This document shows, one piece after another, positions 52,610-62,020 of a stretch of DNA of 64,000 bases. Under the pieces are notes generated by a model, which was given only the letters and a program-made list of their open reading frames with translations, searched no databases and was not told where the DNA came from. The DNA comes from Mesorhizobium sangaii (GTDB lineage: Bacteria; Pseudomonadota; Alphaproteobacteria; Rhizobiales; Rhizobiaceae), in assembly GCF_014207355.1 (NCBI RefSeq), contig NZ_JACHEF010000010.1:1-64000 (forward strand), written 5' to 3'. Numbering within the stretch: position 1 is the stretch's first letter; every line of letters starts with the position of its first letter. A program made the position numbers and the translations under genes.

Positions 52610-53743
52610 TCATCCGGCCACCGACAAAGCCTGATCGAGGTCGTCAATGATGTCCTGGGGATGCTCGAGCCCGATGGAGAGCCGCAAGAGCCCCGACGGA
52701 GCCATCGACTTCGGCCCTTCGACGGAGGCGCGGTGCTCGATCAGCGAGTGCGTGCCCCCGAGGCTCGTGGCCCGCACCACGAGTTTGAGCCGGCCAGCAA
52801 CCGCCATGGCGGCCTCGGCACCGCCGCCGACGATGAAGGAAAGCATGGCGCCATAGCCCGACATCTGCCGGCCGGCCAACGCATGCCCCGGGTCGCCCGG
52901 TAGGCCAGGAAAGAGGACAGCTTCGACAGCGGGATGCCTTCGCAACGCTTCGGCCACCCTTTGAGCACCCTCGCAATGGGCTCGCATACGAACCGGCAAG
53001 GTCTGCAGCCCGCGCAGCGCCAGCCAGCAGTCGAAGGGGGCCGCGACGCTTCCCTTGTGATGTTGAATCATGCGCAAGGGGCGTTCGAGCGCCGATGCCT
53101 CCGGCAAGACGACGACCCCAGCCATCAGGTCGGAATGGCCGCCGATGTATTTCGTTGCCGAATGCACGACAGCATCGGCCCCGAGATCGAACGGGCGCTG
53201 CAGGATCGGTGTCGCCCAGGTATTGTCCACCACCGCGAGCGCACCGACCTCGTGCGCGAGGTCACAAGTCGCCCGGATGTCCACGACGCGGATAAGCGGG
53301 TTGGAGGGGGTCTCGATCCAGACGAGGCCGGTGGGTGCGGCACCGACAGCCGCGCGCACGGCGTCCATGTCGCGCATGTCAACGGCGACGAAGTCGAACC
53401 TGTGCCCGATGTCGGTTTCATCGATCAGCGACCGGATGCCGAAATACATGTCGTCGGGGACGACGATGCGATTGCCCTTGCTAGCATGCCCCTCGAACAC
53501 CGCGGTGATCGCGGCCATGCCGGACGAGAAGGCGACAGCGGCCTGGCCGCCTTCGAGCGCGGCCATCGCCGTCTCGAACGCCTGCCGCGTCGGGTTGTCA
53601 TCCCGGATATATTCGTAGCCCGACGGGAAGGAGCCGTCCGCGCTTCGCTCGAAGGTCGTGCTGGGATGGAACGGAAGGGTGACGGCCCCGGTGGAAGGGT
53701 CGACGCGCCGACCCGCATGTATTGCCGTGGTTTCTATGTGCAT
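52610..53743 (-). CDS. Cys/Met-metabolism PLP enzyme (cystathionine gamma-synthase/lyase type)
   Basis: A 377-aa type I PLP enzyme. The internal aldimine Lys is K198 in VVHSATKYIGGHSD; other landmarks are VVDNTWATP and YIRDDNPTRQAFE. ATG 53743 has a strong AAGGAG. The open frame continues far upstream (to 55090) but is antisense to other genes and not protein-like. Whether it is a synthase, beta-lyase or gamma-lyase cannot be told. It follows the EamA exporter by 11 bases. Confidence 0.9.
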   Translation of the reverse strand: MHIETTAIHAGRRVDPSTGAVTLPFHPSTTFERSADGSFPSGYEYIRDDNPTRQAFETAMAALEGGQAAVAFSSGMAAITAVFEGHASKGNRIVVPDDMYFGIRSLIDETDIGHRFDFVAVDMRDMDAVRAAVGAAPTGLVWIETPSNPLIRVVDIRATCDLAHEVGALAVVDNTWATPILQRPFDLGADAVVHSATKYIGGHSDLMAGVVVLPEASALERPLRMIQHHKGSVAAPFDCWLALRGLQTLPVRMRAHCEGAQRVAEALRRHPAVEAVLFPGLPGDPGHALAGRQMSGYGAMLSFIVGGGAEAAMAVAGRLKLVVRATSLGGTHSLIEHRASVEGPKSMAPSGLLRLSIGLEHPQDIIDDLDQALSVAG

Positions 53744-53754
53744 CGAGAAGCTCC

Positions 53755-54588
53755 TTAGGTGGATTTGAGAAGGAAGATTGCAGGGATGACCAGAAGCAGC
53801 CCGATTGCCTGGGATCTCGATGGCCGCTCCCGCAAAACGGCGATGGCCAGAACAATCGTGGCTACGGGATATAGCGAGGCGATGGCCGAGGTTTCCGCCA
53901 GCCCTCCCGTGGCGAATGCCATCATGAGCAGCAGGTTTGCCGTTCCATCGAGAACACCGGCCCCGGCGGCAATACCCAGTGAGCGCGGATGCAACGCCCC
54001 ACCTCGGCATCTCAGCGTCACGGCGGCCGTCGCCACAAACGCCGTAGCGCGGACGAGCAGGAGGCCCCTGATACCTCCCCCAGCGACCTCGACCCTGTCG
54101 AGGCCAATGTAGAACAGGGCCAGGCCGAGTCCGGCCCCGAGGGCGACCATGAGGGTCGAACGGTTCCGCAAGCCATCGCGCCAGCCGCCGACCAAGCCTG
54201 AAAGAAAAGCTGCGCTGAAGCCAGCCGCAACCAGCCCCAGGACCAGAGGACCGGTCACCGCCTTGCCCGCCAGAATATCCACGAACGCCGGCACGGCTAT
54301 GGCGACGGCGGCGGTGAGCGGCGCGACCTGCGTCATCTGCCCCTCGGCCAATGCGCGATAGAGGAGGGAGACGCGCGCGAACCCAGTGCCTGCCGACAGG
54401 CACCACGCCATGGGGAGCGTGCCAGCAGGTCCACCGCCGAAGCATGCCGCTGCGCCGAGCACGAGCAGGCCAACGCCGAGCGCCACCGAGACAACCTGCC
54501 GCCAATCCGAGTCGCGCGCGGCGACACCGCCTAGAAAATCGCCAGCGCCGAAAGTGGCTGCGGCCAAGCTTGCGGCCAGGATGCTCAT
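53755..54588 (-). CDS. EamA/DMT family exporter
   Basis: A 277-aa permease with about ten hydrophobic helices, from MSILAASLAAATFGAGDFLGGVAARD to AIGLLLVIPAIFLLKST. Duplicated EamA halves (second half from about residue 135). ATG 54588. First gene of the minus-strand series, possibly exporting an amino acid or related product of the PLP enzyme; that is inference from context. Confidence 0.85.
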   Translation of the reverse strand: MSILAASLAAATFGAGDFLGGVAARDSDWRQVVSVALGVGLLVLGAAACFGGGPAGTLPMAWCLSAGTGFARVSLLYRALAEGQMTQVAPLTAAVAIAVPAFVDILAGKAVTGPLVLGLVAAGFSAAFLSGLVGGWRDGLRNRSTLMVALGAGLGLALFYIGLDRVEVAGGGIRGLLLVRATAFVATAAVTLRCRGGALHPRSLGIAAGAGVLDGTANLLLMMAFATGGLAETSAIASLYPVATIVLAIAVLRERPSRSQAIGLLLVIPAIFLLKST

Positions 54589-54730
54589 GTGGGGACCACG
54601 GAGCCAAGCGGGAGCTCGCATGGCAGATACAGGGTCGGCCGCCCGCGAGCGGCAAAACCTTGTCGGCGATCAGAATGGCCACGGGCAACGATCCTGGAGT
54701 TTGAGACAGCGCGGTTGAACTTTTCACGCC

Positions 54731-54782
54731 GGTCATTATACTGACCGTATGCAATGTGTCAGCGGAAGTCAATATAATGACC
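54731..54782. promoter_or_regulatory. inverted-repeat operator of the XRE-cupin/EamA divergent promoter
   Basis: GGTCATTATACTGAC (54731-54745) and GTCAATATAATGACC (54768-54782) match as inverted repeats at 14 of 15 positions, 22 bases apart. The right arm covers the start codon of the regulator. Strong candidate operator for the XRE-cupin protein. Confidence 0.75.
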
Positions 54783-55376
54783 GACGAAGAAACGGCAGAG
54801 GCAACGGAGAGACAACTTGGGACCGCACTATCATTGAGGGTGCAGCATCTGCGCCGGGCCCAGACTTTGAGCCTGGATGGACTTGCTGCGCTCTCCGGTC
54901 TGTCGAAGGGCACCGTCGTGGCCATCGAACAGGGAAAGGCCAATCCGAGCATTGGAGTGTTGTGCCGTCTGGCGGTCGCCTTCTCTCTGTCAGTTACCGA
55001 TCTGTTGGGCGTGTCATCCGAGGAGGTTTCGGGTGGTCCGATTGAGCGCACCAACCCAGCTACGCTTTGGAAAACACCGCGAGGAAGCAAGGCGAAATTA
55101 GACGCCTCGACCTCAGGCCGGACGATGTTCGAGATCTGGTCCTGGACAATTGTGCCCGGCGACGTTCATCGCTCGGACGCTCACAGCCGGGGCACCCGTG
55201 AGCTTCTTTCGGTCGTGCGAGGAAGCCTCAACATCACCGTCGGCTCGGAGACTATGACATTGCAGGCCGGCGAAGCCGCGCGGCTCGTCACCGATCAGCC
55301 GCACTCCTATGCTGCCGCGGACGATCAGCCTGTTTTGTTTTCAATGGCTGTGCTCGAACGCGCAGAAGAGTCATGA
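54777..55376 (+). CDS. XRE-cupin transcriptional regulator
   Basis: A 199-aa regulator. The HTH LDGLAALSGLSKGTVVAIEQGKANPSIGVL occupies residues about 36-66, and the cupin domain (HSRGTRELLSVVRGSLNITVGSE...LQAGEAARLVTDQPHSYAA) the C-terminal half, where a ligand probably binds. ATG 54777. It is divergent from the EamA gene, which with the operator suggests it controls that operon and itself. Confidence 0.85.
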   Translation: MTDEETAEATERQLGTALSLRVQHLRRAQTLSLDGLAALSGLSKGTVVAIEQGKANPSIGVLCRLAVAFSLSVTDLLGVSSEEVSGGPIERTNPATLWKTPRGSKAKLDASTSGRTMFEIWSWTIVPGDVHRSDAHSRGTRELLSVVRGSLNITVGSETMTLQAGEAARLVTDQPHSYAAADDQPVLFSMAVLERAEES

Positions 55377-55439
55377 CCCATCCGTCGTGATCGGCTTCGG
55401 ATGGATCTGGCTCTTGCGCAACCGACATCGTGGGAACCG

Positions 55440-55725
55440 CGCAAGGCACCCGGCGGCTGCTCAAGGGAGCCACAAAGTTTTCGAGTTTCTCGCGCGTCTG
55501 ATCCCCCGACAGGTACTGAATCGCGTGGAAGATCGGTGCGGCATGGGGCCTGACCGCCACCCGGTCCTGCGGACGACAATGCGGCGTGATAAAGCGCGGT
55601 CATGATCGTGCGGAGAGAGGCGAAGGAGGCCTGGTGGCCATCGCCTTCCCGCACGTGGTTGGCATTATGTATCGTCCAGGCGACACGCCGCTCGATTTGG
55701 TTCAAATAGGCAGTTTTCGATGTCA
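55440..55725 (-). pseudogene. transketolase/PDH E1-like fragment
   Basis: Minus-strand fragment RRVAWTIHNANHVREG.GHQASFASLRTIMTALYH followed in another frame by MAVRPHAAPIFHAIQYLSGDQTREKLENF. Both blocks belong to the N-terminal thiamine-diphosphate domain of pyruvate-dehydrogenase-E1/transketolase-like proteins. The rest of the gene is absent. Confidence 0.75.
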
Positions 55726-55779
55726 TCCAATTCTGCGCAAGTGATGCGTCACATCGGTGTTTCCAGATAGGGGCTGTCT

Positions 55780-56633
55780 TCACAGATCGAGTCTCAGCAC
55801 TCCGGTTGCGCGCAATACGCATGGAATGAACCGATGAGTCCGAGCGTCCTTGGACAGGACAGCATCCCGATGGATCGGCTGCCCTTCCAGAATTCCGCAT
55901 TCGCAGGTCCCGCAAACCCCGTTCTCACACGACGCCATGAGCAGCACGCCGGCGGCGCGCAGCGCTGCGAGTGCCGAGGTATCGGCCGCGACAGGAACCA
56001 CTGTCCCGTCACGAAGGGTGATCGTGAAAGGTTCGGGTGGCGCATCGTCGTGTTCCGGCGGCTGAAAAGCCGAAATGCACGGTTCTTTCCGGCCAGTGCG
56101 CGGTTGCCCGATCCACGGCCGCCATGAAACCTGGTGGACCGCAATAATAGAGCTGTGCGTCGGAGGAACGCGTCGATAGCAAGGATTCAAGATCCTCCCG
56201 GGTCTCCGGTTCGTCGTCGAAATGCAGCCACACGGTGTTGCAGTCGAGCTCCCGCTCGATGACCGACAACAGAGGCGCGAGTGCTCGGCTGCGGGTGAAG
56301 TAGTGCAGCTGGTACGGGCTTGCCCTCCCGCTCCAGGGCGCGCGCCATTGCCAAGATCGGGGTGATTCCGATGCCTCCTGCCAGCAGCACGGTTGGCCCT
56401 TCGCGTTGGGCAAGCGAGAAATGATTGCGAGGAGCAGAAACCGGGTGGGTGCATCCGACGGCCACTGCGTCATGGATCCACGCCGAGCCGCCGCGACCAA
56501 CCTCTTCGCGCTTGACGGCGATTGTGTAGCGGCTCAGACCTGTCGGATCGCCGCAGAGCGAATACTGGCGCACTTTCCCATCAGGCAGATGAACATCGAC
56601 GTGTGAGCCCGGTTCGAAGGCTGGCAGCATTCA
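55780..56633 (-). pseudogene. oxygenase reductase (2Fe-2S, VanB type), frameshifted
   Basis: Three frames carry one protein: FEPGSHVDVHLPDGKVRQYSLCGD..GPTVLLAGGIGITPILAMARALE, then YYCGPPGFMAAVDRA, then CENGVCGTCECGILEG with the Cys-x4-Cys-x2-Cys ferredoxin ligands. This is the FMN/NAD reductase component of Rieske oxygenases. The 5' end is missing and two frameshifts disable it. Confidence 0.8.
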
Positions 56634-56660
56634 TGATGATGCGGGGCGAGGCCATATCGA

Positions 56661-57150
56661 TTACCCGTCAATTGGTAGAATCGGATCACCGGGGCGGATC
56701 ACGCCGCCAACCTCGATCGCGCAGTTTAGGCCAGAGCGGTTCAGAAGGCCCTCGTAGAGACCGGGAATGCCGAGCAGTTGCTCGATATACTTGCAGGGAA
56801 AATTCATCCGCGCCGCCCGCAGGACGGTTTCCCCGATCCGAAAGCGCGTGCCGACCAGGTGCCCCAAGGGAACGCCGCGCGTGGTAAGGTTCCGCCGATG
56901 ATCTTCGGGCGCGACCTTGGCCTTGAAACCCGGAATCCTGGGCTCGCCCTGTGCCATGGCTTCCAGGACTTCGACCTCGATCAGTCACTTCGCGCACGTC
57001 GGGTTTCGGAGAGTAGGTCCCCGTACCCAGATAGTACCGATCCCCGACAATGCCGCGCCCGGCAACGAGTTGTGCTTCCGTCAACTCTTCCATCTCGTAG
57101 GACGCCGCGGGTGCAACGTGGATGTGAAGCAGCGTTCCCCGCCAAGTCAT
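56661..57150 (-). pseudogene. MOSC-domain protein, frameshifted
   Basis: MTWRGTLLHIHVAPAASYEMEELTEAQLVAGRGIVGDRYYLGTG in one frame and AQGEPRIPGFKAKVAPEDHRRNLTTRGVPLGHLVGTRF...MNFPCKYIEQLLG with the MOSC Cys in another. One frameshift near 56960 separates them. MOSC proteins often sit next to oxygenase reductases, matching the neighbour. Confidence 0.8.
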
Positions 57151-57353
57151 GCATTGTCCTCCAAAACCATGGCCGCAGCCTTAAAGTGAGAGCCAGGATT
57201 TAGGATATGCACGGGCTCTTCCCCGACCTTTAGGGGAGCCACGGCAACGGACCTAATCCCGGGAGAACTCTGCTGGGGAACTGGTCTGATCAACAGTGCC
57301 AGTTTTTTGATATTTTTCCAGTCCAGTACGCTGAAGGTGGCTGGCTGCTCATG
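57151..57353. other. intergenic between two minus-strand genes
   Basis: About 200 bases without a recognised gene, terminator or repeat. Confidence 0.4.
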
Positions 57354-58901
57354 TCACAAGCCCGGCTTATCGTCGCCCCGCCCCAAGCCATCGTCGCCAT
57401 TGGTCTCGGGGAATCCTCCTTTCATCTGTTCGACAGCCTCCAGCAGAATTCGAACACCCTTCTCGATCTGCTGTATGCTCAAGGCGGAATAGCCCATGAC
57501 CAGCCCGACCTGGTCAGCACGGCCTTCGCCCGTTTCGCGACGATCGTATAGGGGGGAAATGGAGTGTATGCCCACACCTGAGTGTCGCGCCTTTTCAATC
57601 AGCGGTGCTTCCAGTGATCGCGGCAGCTCCTTGAACCAGACGACAACGTGCAGCCCGGCGTCGGCGCCCTCGATGGCGATCCGATCTCCGAATCGGTGTC
57701 GCAGGGCACTCAGCAGGCTCTCCCGGCGCTCACCGTTCAGCCGGCGCACGCGGCGCACATGGCTTTCATAGGCGCCGCTCTCGATCAGCATTGCTAAAGC
57801 CTCCTGCTCGGCCACCGGAGAGTGCCTGTCCAGGAGTTGTTTGGCCGCCGCGAAGACGTCCTGTAATTCCGGGGGGACCACGAGATAGCCAATGCGCAGC
57901 ATCGGCGAGAGAGTCTTGGAAATCGTGCCGAGATAAATCACAGAACTGCAGTCTTCCAGCTTGTGCAACGGGGGCACCGGATTGATGTCGTAGCGGTACT
58001 CGCTGTCGTAATCATCCTCGATCACATAGGCGTCGTTGCGCCGCGCCCATTCCAGGAGCTGATGCCGGCGCGAGATCGGCATGACGCCGCCGAGCGGGAA
58101 CTGGTGCGAGGGCGTGACATAGGCCAGCCGCGCCTCGACTCCTTTGAGCAAGTCCGTCTTCATCCCATCCTGATCGACAACGACCGAGACAGGCGAGGCC
58201 CCTGTGCTGGCAAAGACCTGGCGAGCCATCCGGTAGCACGGGTCTTCGATGACGAAGCGGTCCACGGGATCGAGCATCAGGCGCGCGCACAGATCGAGAC
58301 CCTGCTGCGAGCCGCTGACGATGATAATCTGCTCGAGGTCGCAGCTCAACGTTCGGGCCCGCCAGAGATAACTCTGCAGCGCCTGGCGCAGGCGACGCGA
58401 TCCGCGGGGATCGTCATAGGCCAGTCGCACGGGACGTTGCGCCATCGCCGCGTTCATGGCGCGCTTCCAGATCAGCGCCGGGAAATCGGACGGCGCCAGA
58501 TCACCATAGCGGAAATCAATTTTCGGCGCGTTCGGCAAGTAATCCGGCCAGGGCGGACTGGCGCGCAGGCGTCCCCCATAAGCGGACAGTCTAACCGGGC
58601 CGGCTCGTTTCAAGCGCGCGCTGCTCGGGCTGTCTTCGAGCAATGATGATGCAACGCGGGGTCGTGCGCCTTGTCGAACTTCGATGAAACCTTCCACGGC
58701 CAGCTGGTCGTAAGCGACAGTGACCGTCGTTCGCGAAACGCCGAGCTCACTCGCCAAACTCCGAGAGGACGGCAGGTGACTGCCGGTTTCATAGACACCG
58801 CCAAGAATTTGGTCTCGAAGCGCCATGTAAATCTGGCGTGCACCCATGGCATGCACACGGCCCTCGGAACCGGGATCTTGAGACTGGACCATTTCAATCA
58901 T
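57354..58901 (-). CDS. MocR/PdxR-type regulator (GntR HTH plus aminotransferase domain)
   Basis: A 515-aa protein from ATG 58901. The GntR winged helix is SSRSLASELGVSRTTVTVAYDQLAVEGF and the C-terminal 380 residues are a fold-type I aminotransferase domain including IEDDYDSEYRYDINP and GTISKTLSP with the PLP Lys. MocR proteins sense PLP or related ligands. It is divergent from the PLP-lyase gene at 58974, its likely target; a short inverted repeat ACTGG/CCAGT lies at 58907-58930 between them. Confidence 0.85.
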   Translation of the reverse strand: MIEMVQSQDPGSEGRVHAMGARQIYMALRDQILGGVYETGSHLPSSRSLASELGVSRTTVTVAYDQLAVEGFIEVRQGARPRVASSLLEDSPSSARLKRAGPVRLSAYGGRLRASPPWPDYLPNAPKIDFRYGDLAPSDFPALIWKRAMNAAMAQRPVRLAYDDPRGSRRLRQALQSYLWRARTLSCDLEQIIIVSGSQQGLDLCARLMLDPVDRFVIEDPCYRMARQVFASTGASPVSVVVDQDGMKTDLLKGVEARLAYVTPSHQFPLGGVMPISRRHQLLEWARRNDAYVIEDDYDSEYRYDINPVPPLHKLEDCSSVIYLGTISKTLSPMLRIGYLVVPPELQDVFAAAKQLLDRHSPVAEQEALAMLIESGAYESHVRRVRRLNGERRESLLSALRHRFGDRIAIEGADAGLHVVVWFKELPRSLEAPLIEKARHSGVGIHSISPLYDRRETGEGRADQVGLVMGYSALSIQQIEKGVRILLEAVEQMKGGFPETNGDDGLGRGDDKPGL

Positions 58902-58973
58902 CGCCAACTGGACATTTCATATAAACCAGTCTGAGCGCATTCTGCCGAAAATCCAAGAGGACGCCACGAACTG

Positions 58974-60209
58974 ATGACCCGCACGACCGATCCAATCAAG
59001 ATGTGTGCTCCGGAGCGGTCGCACAGCGACGCCGACCTCGGCTTCGCCACCCGCGCAATCCATTTTGGCTACGATCCGATCGGATTTTCGAACGCAGTCC
59101 AGCCTCCGGTCTTCCTGACCTCCACATACGGCTTCGAGAGCGTGGCGGCTAATGAGGCCGCAGCCGCGCTCGGCGGCAGGCTTTACGCTCGCGAATACAA
59201 TCCGACGACGGAAATCCTCGAGAAACGGCTCGCCAATCTGGAGGGAGCCGAGGCGAGTCTGGTCGTGGCATCCGGGATGGCTGCTTTCGGCACGCTGATC
59301 CTTTCGCTGCTGTCGCAGGGCGATGAACTCGTCGTGCACAAGACGCTTTACGCGAACACGCTCGCCATGGTCGAACAGGCGGTCCCGCGTTTTGGGATCA
59401 AGGTCGTCGCGGTCGATCTGTCCGAGCCAAGCAATCTCGATGGCGCGATCACTGACCGGACCCGGCTTGTTTTCTTCGAGACCCCGGTCAACCCGCTGAG
59501 CCGCATCCTCGACATCGCGGAAATTTCCGGACGCGCACACGCTCGCGGAGTTAAGGTGGCGGTGGACAGCACCTTCGCCTCGCCGGCACTCCAGCGGCCG
59601 CTGGAACACGGGGCCGATATCGTGATCCACTCGCTGACGAAGTATATCAACGGCCACGGCGATGCTCTCGGCGGGGTGATCTTGGGTGACGCTCAGACAC
59701 TCCACACGCTGCACGAAACGGGTCTCCGCTACATCACCGGAGCGGCACTGTCACCACTGTCGGCGTTCCTGATCCTGCGCGGACTGAAGACGCTGACGCT
59801 CCGCATGGAACGGCACAGCGCGACGGCTCTTTCAACCGCGCAAGCGCTCGAGGCGCATCCCGCGGTGGCCTGGGTGAGCTACCCGTTCCTCGACTCGCAT
59901 CCCGATCAGGCGATTGCCCGAAAGCAGATGTCCGAGGGATCAGGCATGTTGGCTTTCGGCCTCCACGCCGGGTTCGAGGGTGCGCGCCGCATGATGGACC
60001 GGCTCAACCTGGTCACTCGAGCTGTCAGCCTCGGGGATGCTGACAGCCTCATCTGCCATCCGGCCAGTCTGACACGTGCCCGTAAAAGCGTCCGCAAGGA
60101 CGCTCATCTTGCCGATGGCGTTGGCGAGGACCTCATGCGTCTCTCGGTCGGTCTGGAAGACGCCGGCGACTTGATTGCTGATCTGAGGCAGGCGCTGGAC
60201 CTGCTCTGA
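58974..60209 (+). CDS. PLP-dependent Cys/Met lyase (methionine gamma-lyase type)
   Basis: A 411-aa enzyme of the cystathionine/methionine lyase family. The PLP Lys is K223 in VIHSLTKYINGHGD, and YAREYNPTTEILEKRLANLEG, SGMAAFGTL and AVDSTFASPALQRPL are further landmarks. Compared with the copy at 52610 it is longer and only distantly similar. Downstream are a DapA-like aldolase and a PaiB-like gene. Confidence 0.85.
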   Translation: MTRTTDPIKMCAPERSHSDADLGFATRAIHFGYDPIGFSNAVQPPVFLTSTYGFESVAANEAAAALGGRLYAREYNPTTEILEKRLANLEGAEASLVVASGMAAFGTLILSLLSQGDELVVHKTLYANTLAMVEQAVPRFGIKVVAVDLSEPSNLDGAITDRTRLVFFETPVNPLSRILDIAEISGRAHARGVKVAVDSTFASPALQRPLEHGADIVIHSLTKYINGHGDALGGVILGDAQTLHTLHETGLRYITGAALSPLSAFLILRGLKTLTLRMERHSATALSTAQALEAHPAVAWVSYPFLDSHPDQAIARKQMSEGSGMLAFGLHAGFEGARRMMDRLNLVTRAVSLGDADSLICHPASLTRARKSVRKDAHLADGVGEDLMRLSVGLEDAGDLIADLRQALDLL

Positions 60210-60272
60210 TAAGCCGGTTCCCATCTCGCTTCCAACATCACTGGCGCTCATGCAGAAATCTGGAGCAACGCA

Positions 60273-61175
60273 ATGGCATTCCTGAGCGGGCTTTCCGCAT
60301 TCCCCATCACGCCGAGTGACCGTGACGGCCGCGTCGATACTAAGGCCCTGCGCAGGTTGATTAGACGGCTTTGCGCCGCAAAGGTCGATTCCATCGGCCT
60401 TCTCGGCAGCACCGGCACCTACATTTACCTCACGCGCGAGGAGCGGCGAGCGGCCCTTGCCGAAGCTTTGGACGAAGCCGGTGGGCAGACGCCGGTCGTG
60501 GTGGGCGTGGGCGCGCTGCGTACCGACGAGGCGGTCAAGCTCGCGCAGGACGCCAAGGCCCTCGGCGCTGCCGCGGGGTTGCTTGCGGCTGTCTCGTACA
60601 CCCCGCTCACCGAGGACGAGGTGTTCGAACATTTCTCGACCGTGGCGCGCGAAGGTGGCCTTCCGATTGTCATCTACGACAATCCCGGAACGACGCATTT
60701 CCATTTCACTCCCGCACTTGTCAGCCGTTTGGCCAAGGTGCCGGGGATCGTCGCCATCAAAAATCCAACCGACAAGAGCGAAGCGATCGAGAGCCATCTG
60801 GCTGGGCAGAGGAGCATCGTGCCGGAAGGCTTTTCGATCGGCTACAGCGGCGATTGGAATGCCACTGAGGCCATGATCGCTGGTGCTGACACCTGGTACA
60901 GCGTGCTGGCCGGCATCCTGCCCGAGGTCTGCATGAAGATTGTCAGGGCGTCGCAGACGGGCGATGCGGCCGAAGCACGCCGCCTCGGCGCCGCATTGAC
61001 GCCAATCTGGGATCTCTTCAAGCAGTTCTCCAGCCTCCGCGTCGTCTATGTGCTCGCCGAATTGCTCGACATTTGCCGCGCTGAACTTCCGCGCCCGATC
61101 CTGCCGCTCTCCGCTGTAGCAAAGCGTCAGATCGTCGAGGCGCTGGAACGCCTGCCGGCGGGCATTTTCCGATAA
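60273..61175 (+). CDS. DapA-family aldolase/lyase
   Basis: A 300-aa DHDPS/NAL-type (beta/alpha)8 enzyme. Schiff-base Lys163 in GIVAIKNPTD and Tyr135 in IVIYDNPGTT; the N-terminus has the GSTGTYIYLTREER phosphate/pyruvate loop. Substrate unknown; it forms one transcription unit with the PLP lyase and PaiB-like gene. Confidence 0.85.
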   Translation: MAFLSGLSAFPITPSDRDGRVDTKALRRLIRRLCAAKVDSIGLLGSTGTYIYLTREERRAALAEALDEAGGQTPVVVGVGALRTDEAVKLAQDAKALGAAAGLLAAVSYTPLTEDEVFEHFSTVAREGGLPIVIYDNPGTTHFHFTPALVSRLAKVPGIVAIKNPTDKSEAIESHLAGQRSIVPEGFSIGYSGDWNATEAMIAGADTWYSVLAGILPEVCMKIVRASQTGDAAEARRLGAALTPIWDLFKQFSSLRVVYVLAELLDICRAELPRPILPLSAVAKRQIVEALERLPAGIFR

Positions 61176-61207
61176 ACCGTGAACCGCCCGACAGTGAAGG
61201 AACCTTC

Positions 61208-61852
61208 ATGTATGTACCCCCACATTTCGACGAACCCAGTCAAGAGGCTCTCCACGATCTGATCGAGACGAGCGCCCTCGGCGTATTGATCACCCATGGC
61301 AGGAGCGGGCTCGATGCCAATCACATTCCCTTCGACCTCAATAGGTCGCAGGGTGAAAACGGTACCCTTCGCTGCCATGTCGCACGCAACAATCCGGTTT
61401 GGCAGGACGTGGCGACCGGCGATGAGGTTCTTGTGGTGTTCCGCGCCGGCGACGCTTACATCTCGCCGCAATGGTATCCAAGCAAGCAGGAGTTCCACAA
61501 ACAGGTGCCGACCTGGAACTACATCGTCGCACATGCATATGGACGGATCACAATCCACGACGATGAACGCTATGTCCGCCGCAATGTCGCCAAACTGACT
61601 CACAGGCACGAGGCGGCCCAGCCTGTCCCGTGGAAGATGGGAGACGCACCGAGGGATTTTATCGACACAATGGTCAAGGCAATCGTCGGTCTCGAGATCG
61701 AGGTCACTCGTCTTGTCGGCAAAACCAAGCTCAGTCAGAACAAAGAGGTCCGCGATATCAGCAATGCCGGCGAAATGCTGAACGCCCAAGGCGACCGGCG
61801 CGTTGGTGAGGCGATGCTTGCAGCCGCCGCCCGGAAGTCCGAACAGGGCTGA
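61208..61852 (+). CDS. PaiB/FMN-binding negative regulator 2
   Basis: A 214-aa PaiB-family protein: MYVPPHFDEPSQEALHDLIE, YISPQWYPSKQEFHKQVPTWNYIVAHAYG and KLTHRHEAAQPVPW. It is 32 bases after the DapA-like gene. Full-length and similar to the copy at 51129. Confidence 0.85.
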   Translation: MYVPPHFDEPSQEALHDLIETSALGVLITHGRSGLDANHIPFDLNRSQGENGTLRCHVARNNPVWQDVATGDEVLVVFRAGDAYISPQWYPSKQEFHKQVPTWNYIVAHAYGRITIHDDERYVRRNVAKLTHRHEAAQPVPWKMGDAPRDFIDTMVKAIVGLEIEVTRLVGKTKLSQNKEVRDISNAGEMLNAQGDRRVGEAMLAAAARKSEQG

Positions 61853-62020
61853 TTCGTCATCGCATCCGGAGAATCTGATTGCGGGAAGTCGGCAAACACC
61901 TTCCCGACTAGGATGAGCGCCTCACCAATCTCGCCGTCTTTCCGAACTTGAGGCAGGGCGCGTCTTATTCTTAGACAAAAATAAAACCTGGATCCGGCGT
62001 ATCGGAAAGGCAGCAGAAGC

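Noticed and set aside
53744..55090. Long upstream extension of the PLP lyase reading frame (total 826 codons)
   Set aside because: Antisense to or overlapping the EamA and XRE-cupin genes, low-complexity Arg/Ser-rich translation, and a strong ribosome-binding site supports the start at 53743.
59940..60797. 285-codon minus-strand frame over the PLP lyase and DapA-like genes
   Set aside because: Antisense to two well-supported genes with catalytic motifs; composition is that of a shadow frame.
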